NCBI RefSeq assembly: GCF_011927785.1
Contig: NZ_JAATJK010000001.1
Location: 248,001 to 312,000 of the forward strand
DNA: 64,000 nt
From: Micromonospora profundi
GTDB lineage: Bacteria; Actinomycetota; Actinomycetes; Mycobacteriales; Micromonosporaceae
Direction of reading: 5' to 3'
The notes below the pieces were generated by a model that saw only the letters and a list, made by a program, of their open reading frames with translations, searched no databases and had not been told where the DNA came from. Of this stretch, positions 9,901 through 18,202 are shown piece by piece. Each line of letters begins with the position of its first letter. Within the stretch, counting starts at the first letter, position 1. The translations under genes were made by a program, and so were the position numbers.

Positions 9901-12037
9901 CGGCGACGACCCGTACCTGGTGGTGGCGGCGGACAAGGGCACTGCGACGTTCTCCGACATCGCCAACGAGATCTCCAAGGCGCACGCCTTCTGGATGGGT
10001 GACGCGTTCGCCTCCGGTGGTTCGGCAGGCTACGACCACAAGAAGATGGGCATCACCGCCCGGGGCGCCTGGGAGTCGGTGAAGCGACACTTCCGGGAGT
10101 TGGGCCACGACACTCAGACCCAGGACTTCACTGTGGTCGGCGTCGGCGACATGTCAGGTGACGTGTTCGGTAACGGGATGCTGCTCTCCGAGCACATCCG
10201 GCTGGTCGCCGCGTTCGACCACCGGCACATCTTCCTCGACCCCGACCCGGACGCGGCCACCTCGTACGCCGAGCGCAGGCGGCTGTTCGACATGCCCCGG
10301 TCCTCCTGGGAGGACTACAACGCGGAGCTGATCTCGGCCGGCGGCGGCGTCTACTCGCGTACCGCGAAGTCGGTCCCGATCACGCCGCAGGTCCGGGCGG
10401 TGCTCGGCCTGGACGACGACGTCACGCAGATGTCGCCGCAGGAGTTGATGAAGGCGATCGTCACCGCGCCGGTGGACCTGTTCTGGAACGGCGGCATCGG
10501 CACCTACGTGAAGGCGTCCACGCAGACCAACGCGGAGGTGGGCGACAAGTCCAACGACGCGATCCGGGTGGACGGGCGCAGCCTGCGCTGCCGGGTGGCG
10601 GGCGAGGGCGGCAACCTGGGCTGGACCCAGCTCGGGCGCATCGAGTACGCGCTGACCGGTGGCCGGATCTACACCGACTTCATCGACAACGCGGCCGGTG
10701 TGGACACCTCCGACCACGAGGTGAACATCAAGATCCTGCTGAACACGGCTGTCGCCGACGGCGAGCTGACCACCGCCGAGCGGGACGAGCTGCTGGCGGG
10801 GATGACCGACGAGGTCGCCAAGCTGGTGCTGCGGGACAACTACGACCAGGCTCGGGCGATCAACAACGCCCAGGCGCAGGCAGCCTCGCTGCTTCCGGTG
10901 CACCGCCGGATGATCAACGAGCTGGAGCGCTCGGGCGGGCTGGACCGGGCGCTGGAGGCGTTGCCGCCGGACGAGGAGCTGGCGGTACGAGGCGAGTCCG
11001 GGCTGACCGCGCCGGAGTTCGCGGTGCTGCTCGCGTACGTGAAGATCGTCCTTGAACGGGAGATCCTCGCCGACGGGGTGGCCGACGAGGCGTGGACGAC
11101 CGACGTGCTGGTCAACTACTTCCCGACGCCCATGCGCGAGCGGTTCGCCGACCGGATGGGCCAGCACCGGCTGCGCCGGGAGATCGTCACCACGGTGCTC
11201 GTCAACGAGGCGATCAACCGGGGCGGGATCTCGTTCGTCTTCCGGGTCGTCGAGGAGACCGCGGCGAACGCTGCCGACGTGATCCGGGCGTACGTGGTGG
11301 TCCGCGAGGTCTTCGGGCTGCGCGAGCTGTGGGACGCGGTGGAGGCGCTGGACAACAAGGTCTCCCCGGAGCTACAGACGAGCGTCTACCTGGACACCCG
11401 CCGGCTGCTCGACCGCGCCGTCCGGTGGCTTGTCACCAACCGACGCTCGCCGATCGACGTGCCGGCCGAGATCAAGCGGCTGCGCGCCGGGGTGGCCGAC
11501 CTGCTGCCGGGGCTCGAGGACCTGTTCTACGGCAGTGAGCGGCAGGCCATCGCCGAGCACATCGACTCGTCGACAAAGCGTGGGCTGCCCCGAGAGCTGG
11601 CCGAGCAGGCGACCCGGCTGATGTACAGCTTCGGCCTGCTGGACGTGGTGGAGACCGCGACCCGCAGCGGGCGGCAGGTCGGCGAGGTGGCCTCGGTCTA
11701 CTTCGTGCTGTCCGACCTGTTCCGGGTTGACTCGCTGCTGTCGAAGATCTCCCTGCTGCCGCGCGAGGACCGGTGGCAGACGCTGGCCCGGATGGCGCTG
11801 CGCTACGACCTGTACGCCGCGCTGGCCGCGCTCACCGCGGAGGTGCTCGACTCCACACCTGGCGAACTGCCGCCGCACGAGCGGGTGCACCAGTGGGAGC
11901 AGTCGAACGCCACCTCGATCCACCGTGCCCGCCAGGCGATGGGGGAGTTCGACGAGTCGAGGGCGGACCTCGCAGCCCTGTCCGTGCTGCTGCGTCAGAT
12001 CCGCACGCTGGTGCGGACCTCCGGCGCCGCGGCCTGA
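6956..12037 (+). CDS. gdh: NAD-specific glutamate dehydrogenase (large, 180-kDa type)
   Basis: A 1,693-residue enzyme that oxidatively deaminates glutamate to 2-oxoglutarate and ammonia with NAD. It belongs to the very large GDH class first described in Streptomyces clavuligerus and also found in mycobacteria. N-terminal ACT-like regulatory segments (about 90-600) precede the catalytic core. The core is marked by GGLRWSDRREDFRTEVLG and the lysine block PVGAKGGFVLK (near residue 933), followed by a NAD-binding region with VGVGDMSGDVFGNG. The ATG at 6956 follows GAGGGGAG at good spacing; an in-frame ATG 75 bases upstream lacks such a site. TAGGCT at 6904-6909 could be a -10 element. The gene ends just before a strong intrinsic terminator. 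Confidence 0.93.
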   Translation: MDRRPAIKPEPDLRQDDFGRDDSFDSATDGDGYGRLDTGVTGLTGSSIDTIYDLGLPPEVLADDVEDADLDEPVPNAERLVAQAVALAGDDHDAATLVGRFWRFAPDEELVGLTAEEMLDAARAHRDLAQQRVPGELKLRIHEPHADQHHTVVEIVTDDMPFLVDSVTALLNSYHLDVHLLVHPLVVVRREPLGRLTEVSADVEPDDAIAGDIVESWMRIEIDPVRDADERDRLRRELQRVLTDVREAVEDWPKMRQRALALADELASARTADNRPPVPEKDITDSVELLRWLAHDHFTFLGYREYRLVDVPDASSSDPVDGKALEAVLGTGLGILRSDSPEARSLASMTHEAHEKVLEKRLLIITKANSRATVHRSAYLDYIGFKIFNEAGEVIGERRFLGLFSTAAYRTSVQELPVVRRKVAEVLDRSGLSQRSHSGKDLLQILETYPRDELFQIKTDDLYHAVVGVLRMAGRRQLRVFLRRDAYGRFISCLIYLPRDRFTTQNRLRMQDILLRELNGVGVDYTTRVTESMLARVHFIVRTDPTRPPGDIDADLLAEELADATRLWDDDYRLVLERKLGDEQAKHLFTRYADAFPEGYKDGHTPYEAMKDLAKLELLEEPGQLEMHLFRKQLAPRPGTRVPGADLAETMDVRFKVYRYGEPMMLSAVLPVLHSLGVRVVDEHPYEVDRIDGRVYLYDFGLMLPEGHHELSEVRPHVENAFAAAWRGEAEVDRFNELVLRGGLTWRQVVVLRAYAKYLRQAGTVFSQDYMEQTFIAYPKIAALLVELFETRFAPGEQSGEQRQQRSGELVETIRAALDDVASLDQDRILRSYLTVIEATLRTSFYQKRADGRPKAYVAFKLDPQAIPDLPAPRPKFEIFVYSPRFEGVHLRFGPVARGGLRWSDRREDFRTEVLGLVKAQMVKNTVIVPVGAKGGFVLKQKPGDRDEAVACYQEFVGAMLDVTDNIVAGQIVPPEDVVRHDGDDPYLVVAADKGTATFSDIANEISKAHAFWMGDAFASGGSAGYDHKKMGITARGAWESVKRHFRELGHDTQTQDFTVVGVGDMSGDVFGNGMLLSEHIRLVAAFDHRHIFLDPDPDAATSYAERRRLFDMPRSSWEDYNAELISAGGGVYSRTAKSVPITPQVRAVLGLDDDVTQMSPQELMKAIVTAPVDLFWNGGIGTYVKASTQTNAEVGDKSNDAIRVDGRSLRCRVAGEGGNLGWTQLGRIEYALTGGRIYTDFIDNAAGVDTSDHEVNIKILLNTAVADGELTTAERDELLAGMTDEVAKLVLRDNYDQARAINNAQAQAASLLPVHRRMINELERSGGLDRALEALPPDEELAVRGESGLTAPEFAVLLAYVKIVLEREILADGVADEAWTTDVLVNYFPTPMRERFADRMGQHRLRREIVTTVLVNEAINRGGISFVFRVVEETAANAADVIRAYVVVREVFGLRELWDAVEALDNKVSPELQTSVYLDTRRLLDRAVRWLVTNRRSPIDVPAEIKRLRAGVADLLPGLEDLFYGSERQAIAEHIDSSTKRGLPRELAEQATRLMYSFGLLDVVETATRSGRQVGEVASVYFVLSDLFRVDSLLSKISLLPREDRWQTLARMALRYDLYAALAALTAEVLDSTPGELPPHERVHQWEQSNATSIHRARQAMGEFDESRADLAALSVLLRQIRTLVRTSGAAA

Positions 12038-12054
12038 GTCGGTACGCCGGACGC

Positions 12055-12095
12055 GGTCCGGCCGGTCGGGTCACCCCGACCGGCCGGACCTTTTT
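12055..12095 (+). terminator. Intrinsic terminator of gdh
   Basis: A 16-bp perfect stem (GGTCCGGCCGGTCGGG and its complement) with a four-base loop region is followed directly by TTTTT at 12091-12095. It lies 18 bases after the gdh stop and faces the convergent sortase gene. Confidence 0.92.
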
Positions 12096-12107
12096 CGCAC
12101 TCCCAGG

Positions 12108-12818
12108 TCACTCCACAAGGGTCGCGAAGGCGACCACGTTGTCCGGGTAGCTCCTGACACTCTCGTCGAACTGACCGCCGCAGGTCACCACCCGCAGGCC
12201 GGGCCTGTCGTTCGGCCCGTAGACGAGCTCGGTGGGGAAGGCCGTCTTCGGGTACGCCTTCACCGACTCGACCTTGAAGGTGGCGGGCTGGCCGTCAGCC
12301 CGACGCACGGTGATCGTGTCGCCGGGAACGAGGGAGCCCAGGTCGAAGAAGACGGCAGGGCCGAGCTGCGCCGAGTCCACGTGACCGACGATCACCGCGT
12401 TGCCGGTCTCGCCAGGGCTCACGCCCGGCTCGTACCAGCCGGCATGGTCGGCCTGCTCCAACGGGGGGACCTGGACGGTGCCGTCCGGGTTGGTGCCGAG
12501 CGGCATGATCGTCGCGTTGACGCCGATCCGGGGGATCTCGATGCTTGTCGGCGTAGCCCGGTTCAGTCCCGCCGGGACACTCCCCGGTGCGGCGGACTCC
12601 CCGCCGTCGAGCCGGGGAACGTCGGGGTCGGTGGTCTCGGGACCGGCCTGGGCCAGCGGCTGCGGTGGGCGGGGAGCGGGCGTGGTCTTCAGCGCGGCGC
12701 CGATCATGCCGGCGCCGACCATGGCCACTGTGACGACGACGGCCGCGCCGGCGGCACGCCACGGTCTCCCGTGACGGCCGCCGGCCCGTGCCATCGTCAC
12801 GTCAGACGAGGGAACCAT
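12108..12818 (-). CDS. Class F-type sortase
   Basis: A 236-residue membrane-anchored transpeptidase. A basic N-terminus and one hydrophobic segment (about 20-45) precede a linker and the sortase beta-barrel (about 90-236). The catalytic triad is seen as His in VGHVD (near 145), Cys in VVTCGG (near 213) and Arg in ESVRSYPDN (near 222). The lack of a C-terminal membrane segment and the actinobacterial context fit class F. The ATG at 12818 overlaps the upstream gene by 17 bases; an ATG at 12794, seven bases after that gene's stop, is an equally possible start. It is co-transcribed with the charged surface protein gene just upstream, its likely substrate. Confidence 0.85.
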   Translation of the reverse strand: MVPSSDVTMARAGGRHGRPWRAAGAAVVVTVAMVGAGMIGAALKTTPAPRPPQPLAQAGPETTDPDVPRLDGGESAAPGSVPAGLNRATPTSIEIPRIGVNATIMPLGTNPDGTVQVPPLEQADHAGWYEPGVSPGETGNAVIVGHVDSAQLGPAVFFDLGSLVPGDTITVRRADGQPATFKVESVKAYPKTAFPTELVYGPNDRPGLRVVTCGGQFDESVRSYPDNVVAFATLVE

Positions 12819-13971
12819 CGGTCCGCCGACGACGCATCAGAACGATCCCGCCCAGCGCGGCAGCGCCGAGCAGGCTCGCGCCACCGGTGGCCAGGCCCCG
12901 GTCGGTACCGGTGCTGGCGCCACCGTCACCACCGTCGACCCCACCGTGGGGCAGCACGACGAGCTCACCTTCGCCGCACGAACCCTTGAGCTCGTAGCGA
13001 CCCGGCTTGGCGTCCTTGTCGACCTTGGCCTCGCCGTAGTACACGAACTCGCGCTCGCGCTCCCAGCCGCCGTCCTTGCCGTGGTCGCCGTACTCGCCGC
13101 CCTTGTCGCCGTACTCGCCGCCCTTGGAGTCCCAGCCCTTGTCGGAGCCGTGCTCGTCGGAGCCGTACTCGCCGCCCTTGGACTCCCAGCCCTTGTCGGA
13201 GCCGTACTCGTCGGAGCCGTACTCGCCGCCCTTGGACTCCCAGCCCTTGTCCGAGCCGTACTCGTCCGAGCCGTACTCGCCGTCCTTGGAGTCCCAGTCC
13301 TTCTTGCCTTCGTCCTTGGACTCCCAGTCCTTCTTGCCTTCGTCCTTGGACTCCCAGTCCTTCTTGCCTTCGTCCTTGGAGCCCCAGTCCTTGTCGCGGC
13401 CGTTCTCCGCGTCCTGGCCGTGCTCCTCGCCCTTCCAGTCCTTGCCACCCTCGTCGCCGTAGGCGTCGGCGGCAGCGCCGCCGCCCTGGCCACCGGGCTG
13501 CGGGGAGTCGGCCGGCGGCTGCGGCTTGTCCTTGCCGTCTTCGCCCTTGCCCTCGTGGTCCTTGCCCTTGTCCTTGTCGTCCTTGCCGTGCTCGTCCTTG
13601 CCCTTGTCGTCCTTGCCCTTGTCGTCCTTGCCGTGTTCGTCCCGGCCGCGGTCCTCGCGGTCGTAGGAGCCGTCCTCCTTGTTCCACTCGCCGTGGTCCT
13701 TGCCCTTGTCGTCCCGCGCCGCCTCCAGCTTGACCTTGCCGGTGACCTTGGACCAGACGAAGGCGTGCTCCTGCCGGTCCGGGCAGATCTCGAGGAGCTT
13801 GACCTCGTCGCCAGCCTTCACGACGTGCGGCTTGGCGTAGACCTTGCCGTCGTGGTCCTTGCCGCCGTCGTGGTGCCCGTCGGCGAACGCGATCCCCGGC
13901 GCGAACACCAGGAGCGATGCGCCGCCGAGCGCAGCGCCCGCAACGACCTTCCCGAGCATCTTTTTAGCCAT
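12802..13971 (-). CDS. Secreted, cell-wall-sorted, repetitive charged protein
   Basis: A 389-residue exported protein. A signal peptide (MAKKMLGKVV, hydrophobic core, cleavage after AFA) leads into a globular stretch with a Cys (LLEICPD). A Lys/Asp/Glu/Gly-rich region of about 220 residues follows, built from DDKGKD, KKDWESKDEG and EYGSDEYGSDKGWESKGG-type repeats. Then come a second small conserved segment with a Cys (KGSCGEGELVV) and a C-terminal sorting signal: GLATGGASL, a hydrophobic helix and RRRR. The signal is not canonical LPXTG. The ATG at 13971 is preferred over GTG 13983 because GGAG lies at workable spacing and the signal peptide begins there. It probably forms a substrate-sortase operon with the next gene. 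Confidence 0.78.
   Translation of the reverse strand: MAKKMLGKVVAGAALGGASLLVFAPGIAFADGHHDGGKDHDGKVYAKPHVVKAGDEVKLLEICPDRQEHAFVWSKVTGKVKLEAARDDKGKDHGEWNKEDGSYDREDRGRDEHGKDDKGKDDKGKDEHGKDDKDKGKDHEGKGEDGKDKPQPPADSPQPGGQGGGAAADAYGDEGGKDWKGEEHGQDAENGRDKDWGSKDEGKKDWESKDEGKKDWESKDEGKKDWDSKDGEYGSDEYGSDKGWESKGGEYGSDEYGSDKGWESKGGEYGSDEHGSDKGWDSKGGEYGDKGGEYGDHGKDGGWEREREFVYYGEAKVDKDAKPGRYELKGSCGEGELVVLPHGGVDGGDGGASTGTDRGLATGGASLLGAAALGGIVLMRRRRTDGSLV
13076..13410 (-). repeat. Coding repeats in the sorted surface protein
   Basis: Two in-frame repeat blocks are visible. One is near 13290-13385 and encodes KKDWESKDEG units; the other is near 13100-13290 and encodes EYGSDEYGSDKGWESKGG units. Copies are nearly identical at the DNA level, which suggests recent expansion. 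Confidence 0.85.
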
Positions 13972-14578
13972 GACTTGCGTCACTCCATCCCTGTTGTCCT
14001 GAGCCCGACGACAGTCGAGCTACGACCGACGTTAGACGGTTTCATGACTTATGAAGGGAAAGATTCGCGTTTTGACCTTTGCTGCTGGTAAGAGGCTAAG
14101 GAGTGCTACGCCGCCTTCTCGGGCTTGCCGTACGTCTTAGGCGCGCCACCGCCCTGCGGCGTCGATAGCGGTGTTCGGCACGCCGCGTGCCGGCCCACCA
14201 GCGCTCATCCGGTAACGGCAGGCCCGTCGCTCTCGTGCCGGCAGATCCCGCTCGGGGGTATCGTCCGAGTCGCAAAGGTCGGCCACACGCATCGAGCCAT
14301 TGCCATGGAAGCGCTCCCATGTAAGAATCGGCGCACGCGGTTCGGGGAGCCACACCGCGCAGGCAGGGCGTCGAGGGCATCCGGTTTCGCCGGACGACAT
14401 CCGGCCGCCACTGGGCCGGTCCGCGCCGGTCGTTCACCACCACCACAGCAGCCCGTCCGGGTCGGGCACCCCCCAAAGAATCCCGTTGGCGCCGGCAGCC
14501 GTCCGTCCAGGACGTCTCACCGGGCCGTCCCACGCCGGGCCGTACGCGAGCCCGGTCTCGCCCAAGGAGATCAGTGGC
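13972..14578. other. 607-bp divergent promoter region
   Basis: This stretch separates the surface-protein gene (minus) from the cellulase gene (plus). It holds a 5-5-5 palindrome TTCATGACTTATGAA (14041-14055) and the CebR-like box at 14306-14319. No convincing gene was found; the open frames here are antisense or upstream extensions. Confidence 0.6.
14306..14319. promoter_or_regulatory. CebR-like operator
   Basis: TGGAAGCGCTCCCA matches the known CebR/CelR cellulose-utilisation operator TGGGAGCGCTCCCA at 13 of 14 positions. It lies about 260 bases before the GH6 cellulase start. In Streptomyces and Thermobifida the cognate LacI-family repressor is released by cellobiose or cello-oligosaccharides. 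No cebR gene is seen in this window. Confidence 0.8.
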
Positions 14579-16378
14579 ATGAATGTGTGGAGAAGGCTGT
14601 CCGGCCCACGCCGGACCTTCGCGCTCGCAGGCGCGGGCGTGCTGGTCGCCGGAGGGTTGGTGACGATCCCCGTTACCGCGGCACAGGCCGCGACGCAGTG
14701 CGAGATCGTCTACTCGACGAACGACTGGCCCGGTGGCTTCACCGGCAACGTCACAATCAAGAACCTCGGCGACCCGGTCAACGGCTGGACGTTGGGCTGG
14801 ACCTTCCCCAACTCCAGCCAGCGGGTGCAGCAGGGCTGGTCGGCCGAGTTCACCCAGTCCGGCAGCCAGGTCACGGCCCGCAGCCTGTCCTACAACGGCA
14901 GCCTCGCCACCGGTGCGTCGACGAACATCGGGTTCAACGGTGCGTGGAGCGGCAGCAACCCGAAGCCGACGTCGTTCACCCTCAACGGAGTGGTCTGCAA
15001 CGGCGGTGGCCCGACCACCCCGCCGCCCACCACGCCCCCGGCCACCACCCCACCCCCGACCACGCCTCCGCCGACCACGCCTCCGCCCACCACGCCTCCG
15101 CCGACGACCCCGCCGCCCGGAACCAAGGTGGACAACCCGTACGCCGGTGTTCCCGGCTACGTGAACCCGGAGTGGAAGGCCAAGGCGGACGCCGAGGCGG
15201 GCGGAAGCCGGGTCTCCAACAACCCCACCGCCGTGTGGCTGGACCGGATCGCTGCCATCAACGGCACGCCGGACAGCAGCTCCAACGGTGCTTTCGGGGT
15301 GCGGGACCACCTGGACGAGGCGCTGCGCCAGGGTGCCGGCTACATCCAGTTCGTGATCTACAACCTGCCGGGCCGGGACTGCTCCGCGCTCGCCTCCAAC
15401 GGTGAGCTGGGCCCGGACGAGCTGCCCAGGTACAAGGCCGAGTACATCGACCCGATCGCGGCGATCCAGTCCGACTCGAAGTACCGGAACCTGCGGATCA
15501 TCAACGTCATCGAAATCGACTCGCTGCCGAACCTGGTCACCAACACCACGGGCAACGCGGGTGGCACGGTGATGTGTGACACCGTCAAGGCCAACGGCGC
15601 CTACGTCAACGGCGTCGGCTACGCGCTGGCGAAGTTCGGTGCGATCAGCAACGTCTACAACTACGTCGACGCCGGACACCACGGCTGGCTGGGCTGGGAC
15701 ACCAACTTCGGCCCGACCGCCGACATCCTGAAGACCGCAGCGGTCGCCTCCGGCAGCACTGTCAACAACGTGCACGGCTTCATCACCAACACGGCGAACT
15801 ACTCGGCGCTGCGTGAGCCGTACTTCAAGGTGACGGACAACGTGAACGGCCAGACGGTGCGGCAGTCGAAGTGGGTGGACTGGAACTACTACGTCGACGA
15901 GCTGTCCTTCGCGCAGGCGTTCCGCGACAAGCTGGTCTCGGTCGGCTTCAACTCCAACATCGGCATGCTGATCGACACCTCCCGCAACGGCTGGGGCGGG
16001 TCCGCCCGGCCCACCGGCCCGGGCGCGACGACCAGCGTCGACACGTACGTCAACGGTGGCCGGGTCGACCGTCGGCTCCACCTCGGCAACTGGTGCAACC
16101 AGGCCGGTGCCGGCCTCGGTGAGCGTCCCCGGGCCAACCCGGAGCCGGGCATCGACGCCTACGTCTGGGTGAAGCCTCCGGGCGAGTCGGACGGCTCCAG
16201 CAAGGAGATCCCGAACAACGAGGGCAAGGGCTTCGACCGGATGTGCGACCCGACGTACGGCGGTAACGCCCGTAACGGCAACAACCCGTCCGGTGCGCTG
16301 GCCGACGCCCCGATCTCCGGTGCGTGGTTCTCCGCCCAGTTCCAGGAGCTCATGCGCAACGCGTACCCGGCGCTCTGA
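14579..16378 (+). CDS. Secreted CBM2-GH6 exo-cellobiohydrolase
   Basis: A 599-residue secreted cellulase. A signal peptide (cleavage near residue 39, AQAA) is followed by a family 2 cellulose-binding module (about 40-140), a Pro/Thr linker of repeated TTPPP units (about 143-182) and a GH6 catalytic domain (about 185-599). The GH6 acid region reads YNLPGRDCSALAS (Asp near 267). The segment NVIEIDSLPNL and the DAGHHGWLGWD block place it with exo-acting Cel6B-type cellobiohydrolases, which release cellobiose from the non-reducing end of cellulose. The ATG at 14579 follows AAGGAG at nine bases. Expression is likely controlled by cellobiose through the CebR-like box upstream. Confidence 0.92.
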   Translation: MNVWRRLSGPRRTFALAGAGVLVAGGLVTIPVTAAQAATQCEIVYSTNDWPGGFTGNVTIKNLGDPVNGWTLGWTFPNSSQRVQQGWSAEFTQSGSQVTARSLSYNGSLATGASTNIGFNGAWSGSNPKPTSFTLNGVVCNGGGPTTPPPTTPPATTPPPTTPPPTTPPPTTPPPTTPPPGTKVDNPYAGVPGYVNPEWKAKADAEAGGSRVSNNPTAVWLDRIAAINGTPDSSSNGAFGVRDHLDEALRQGAGYIQFVIYNLPGRDCSALASNGELGPDELPRYKAEYIDPIAAIQSDSKYRNLRIINVIEIDSLPNLVTNTTGNAGGTVMCDTVKANGAYVNGVGYALAKFGAISNVYNYVDAGHHGWLGWDTNFGPTADILKTAAVASGSTVNNVHGFITNTANYSALREPYFKVTDNVNGQTVRQSKWVDWNYYVDELSFAQAFRDKLVSVGFNSNIGMLIDTSRNGWGGSARPTGPGATTSVDTYVNGGRVDRRLHLGNWCNQAGAGLGERPRANPEPGIDAYVWVKPPGESDGSSKEIPNNEGKGFDRMCDPTYGGNARNGNNPSGALADAPISGAWFSAQFQELMRNAYPAL

Positions 16379-16401
16379 CCGGGAACGCTCCAGCACCACC
16401 C

Positions 16402-16484
16402 GCCGCCGGCAGTAGGTGAGGCACTGCCGGCGGCAGGTCCCCCCGGGTCCCCGACTCGACCGTCACAGGTCGGGTCGGGGACCC
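16402..16484. terminator. Two tandem hairpins, probable bidirectional terminator
   Basis: The first hairpin has a 12-bp perfect stem (16402-16413 with 16423-16434). The second has 17-base arms with one mismatch (16445-16461 with 16468-16484) and a six-base loop. They lie between the convergent cellulase and hypothetical genes. No T-run follows. Confidence 0.75.
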
Positions 16485-16502
16485 ACCCCGTTGCCGGCCC
16501 GG

Positions 16503-16889
16503 TCAGGGCACTGTGCGCTCGATCGCCGCCCGGCCCTGCTCGGCCAGGTCACGGCGCGCCTTGTCGAGGTTCTCCCTGGTGAGGTCCTGCCCGCGGGCCA
16601 TCACCAGATCCTCCGGCTCCCAGGGCTGCTCAGCCCCTGTGCGGATGTTGTCACCGGCCGCGCCGGTGCCCGTCCCGGTCGCGCCGGTGCCGGCGGCGTA
16701 CGGGTCACCGATCAACTCGTCGGTTTCCGGCGCGAGATCCTCCGGCCGGTCCCGGGGCTCGGCGAAGGCCGGATTGTCCCGGTCCGGGCCGCCTCCGGTC
16801 CGCAGTTGCGGGACGGTGCTGTCGTCGTCCACCGCAGCGGCCGTTTGCGGGCTCTCTTCCAGCGGCGGTCGGCGGTCGCGATCGGTCAT
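16503..16889 (-). CDS. Acidic disordered hypothetical protein
   Basis: A 128-residue hydrophilic protein rich in Asp, Glu, Pro and Gly, with no membrane segment or known motif. The N-terminus is MTDRDRRPPLEE. A C-terminal helical part carries ENLDKARRDLAEQGRAAIE. The ATG at 16889 has GGAGG seven bases upstream, so the reading frame is well supported. It stands alone between the cellulase terminator and the neighbouring acidic-protein operon, and resembles those proteins in composition. Function unknown. Confidence 0.65.
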   Translation of the reverse strand: MTDRDRRPPLEESPQTAAAVDDDSTVPQLRTGGGPDRDNPAFAEPRDRPEDLAPETDELIGDPYAAGTGATGTGTGAAGDNIRTGAEQPWEPEDLVMARGQDLTRENLDKARRDLAEQGRAAIERTVP

Positions 16890-17033
16890 GGTGCTGCCTC
16901 CTGGGTCCGACACGTTGCCTGATCCCTCGCGTACCCCGTGTCGGGGGGCCCATGCGCGGCGCTTTCACGCCCGGATGCCCACTTTCGGCGCGCTTCCGGC
17001 CGCAACGGGCGGGCGAGCGGGACGGACATACGG

Positions 17034-17066
17034 GGGCGCCCCGGTCGATGATCGACCGGGGCGCCC
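17034..17066 (-). terminator. Near-perfect palindrome downstream of acidic-protein operon
   Basis: Sixteen-base arms (17034-17049 and 17051-17066) are perfect inverted copies. The structure lies ten bases after the stop of the minus-strand gene at 17076. No T-run follows, but position and stability suggest a terminator. Confidence 0.75.
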
Positions 17067-17075
17067 GTGCGTCAC

Positions 17076-18191
17076 TCAGCGACCGAGTACGCGGTCCAGG
17101 AAGTCCCTGTAGTTGCGGACCGCCATCCGTAGCTGCTCGGTGTCCGCCGAACCGGCGTCCTGCCAGCCACCAAGCTTGTTCTTCTGCGCGGCCAGCGCCG
17201 AGGAGAGCGCCTGGATGGCCTCCTCGACCAGCGACTGCGCCTCGCCGGCCGCCGCGTGCGGGTCGTCCACGAACCGCAGCTGCACGTCGCGCCAGCGGTC
17301 CCGGAATCCCTGCGCCGTGTCGGCTTCGAGGAGCGTCGCCGGCTCGGCGGCCACCGTCGACCCGGCGGGCCGCGACGTTCCGGCCGACTCCAGCGACGAG
17401 GTGGTGCCAGCGACGACGGGCACCACGTCGGCGTCCGCGTCCGGGTCGACCATCTCCGGCGTGGCGCTGCCGTAGCCGGCCGCGCCGGCCGTCGTCGCGT
17501 CCGGGTCCCCGGCCCAGTCGGTCAGGTCACCGCGGCGCTCGGCCGCACCGTCAGTGCTCCCCGCCGGTACGACGGTACGGGTGGAACCGTCGGCGTCGGT
17601 GTGCTGGTCGTCGGCGTCGGGATCCAGATCGGTGTCCCGGTCGGTCTCCGGGCCGCCGTCCCGGCGGTGCAGTTCGGCGGTGGGGTCAGCGGTCAGTCCC
17701 ACCCGCTCGCCGTCCTCGGCGCCGTCTCCGGGCTCGGCGGTCCGCTCGGCCCGGGGGTCGGGCTGGTCCTGCGGGTGCGGGCTGGCCAGCGCGGACGCGG
17801 CCACCGCGTCCCCCACGGTGGTGGCGCCGAAAGCGGTCGGCAGCGGGCCGGGCTCGTGGAATCCGCCCTCGCCGTCGCTGTCGTCCGTCGCGTCGGCCTG
17901 CCGTTCGTCCGCCCGGTGGCGTCGGTCGTCCGCCGTCTCGTCGTCGACGTCGTACAGGCCCGTGTCGACGTCGTCGGTCCGCTCGCGCTCGGCGGTGAGG
18001 TCGCGCTCGGCGTCGGGGTCGGGGTCGTCGAAGGCGCCCCGGTCGTCCACACTGCCCTCGGGGGCGTCCGAGCGGTAGTCCCTGTCGGTCTGGTCGTCAC
18101 GGTCGGTTCGGTCGTCGGTCGGCGGCACGGGTACCGGTGTGGACCGGACGGCCTCCGGGTGGTCGTTGCTCACCTGCTCTTGCTGGCGCAT
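17076..18191 (-). CDS. Acidic low-complexity protein with C-terminal helical domain
   Basis: A 371-residue protein. Residues 1 to about 285 are highly acidic and low in complexity (Asp/Glu/Arg/Thr/Ala), with no membrane segment. The last 80 residues form a helical domain (RDVQLRFVDDPHAAAGEAQ to YRDFLDRVLGR). That domain matches the C-terminal domain of the gene just upstream (ELQIRFIDSPGDTVGDADEL to YRALFADLLGE). The ATG at 18191 follows GAGGAGG. It starts 11 bases after the previous stop, so the two form an operon ending at the palindrome at 17034-17066. The shared domain suggests both act on the same partner. Function unknown. Confidence 0.68.
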   Translation of the reverse strand: MRQQEQVSNDHPEAVRSTPVPVPPTDDRTDRDDQTDRDYRSDAPEGSVDDRGAFDDPDPDAERDLTAERERTDDVDTGLYDVDDETADDRRHRADERQADATDDSDGEGGFHEPGPLPTAFGATTVGDAVAASALASPHPQDQPDPRAERTAEPGDGAEDGERVGLTADPTAELHRRDGGPETDRDTDLDPDADDQHTDADGSTRTVVPAGSTDGAAERRGDLTDWAGDPDATTAGAAGYGSATPEMVDPDADADVVPVVAGTTSSLESAGTSRPAGSTVAAEPATLLEADTAQGFRDRWRDVQLRFVDDPHAAAGEAQSLVEEAIQALSSALAAQKNKLGGWQDAGSADTEQLRMAVRNYRDFLDRVLGR

Positions 18192-18202
18192 GGGTGGCCT
18201 CC

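Noticed and set aside
13076..13410. Regular repeats that might be a CRISPR array
   Set aside because: The units are in-frame coding repeats of a secreted protein with no spacer-repeat pattern and no cas genes.
14096..16399. Long minus-strand open frame through the cellulase
   Set aside because: Antisense shadow: it mirrors the GH6 gene and lacks any motif or start signal; the GH6 reading has signal peptide, CBM2 and catalytic motifs.
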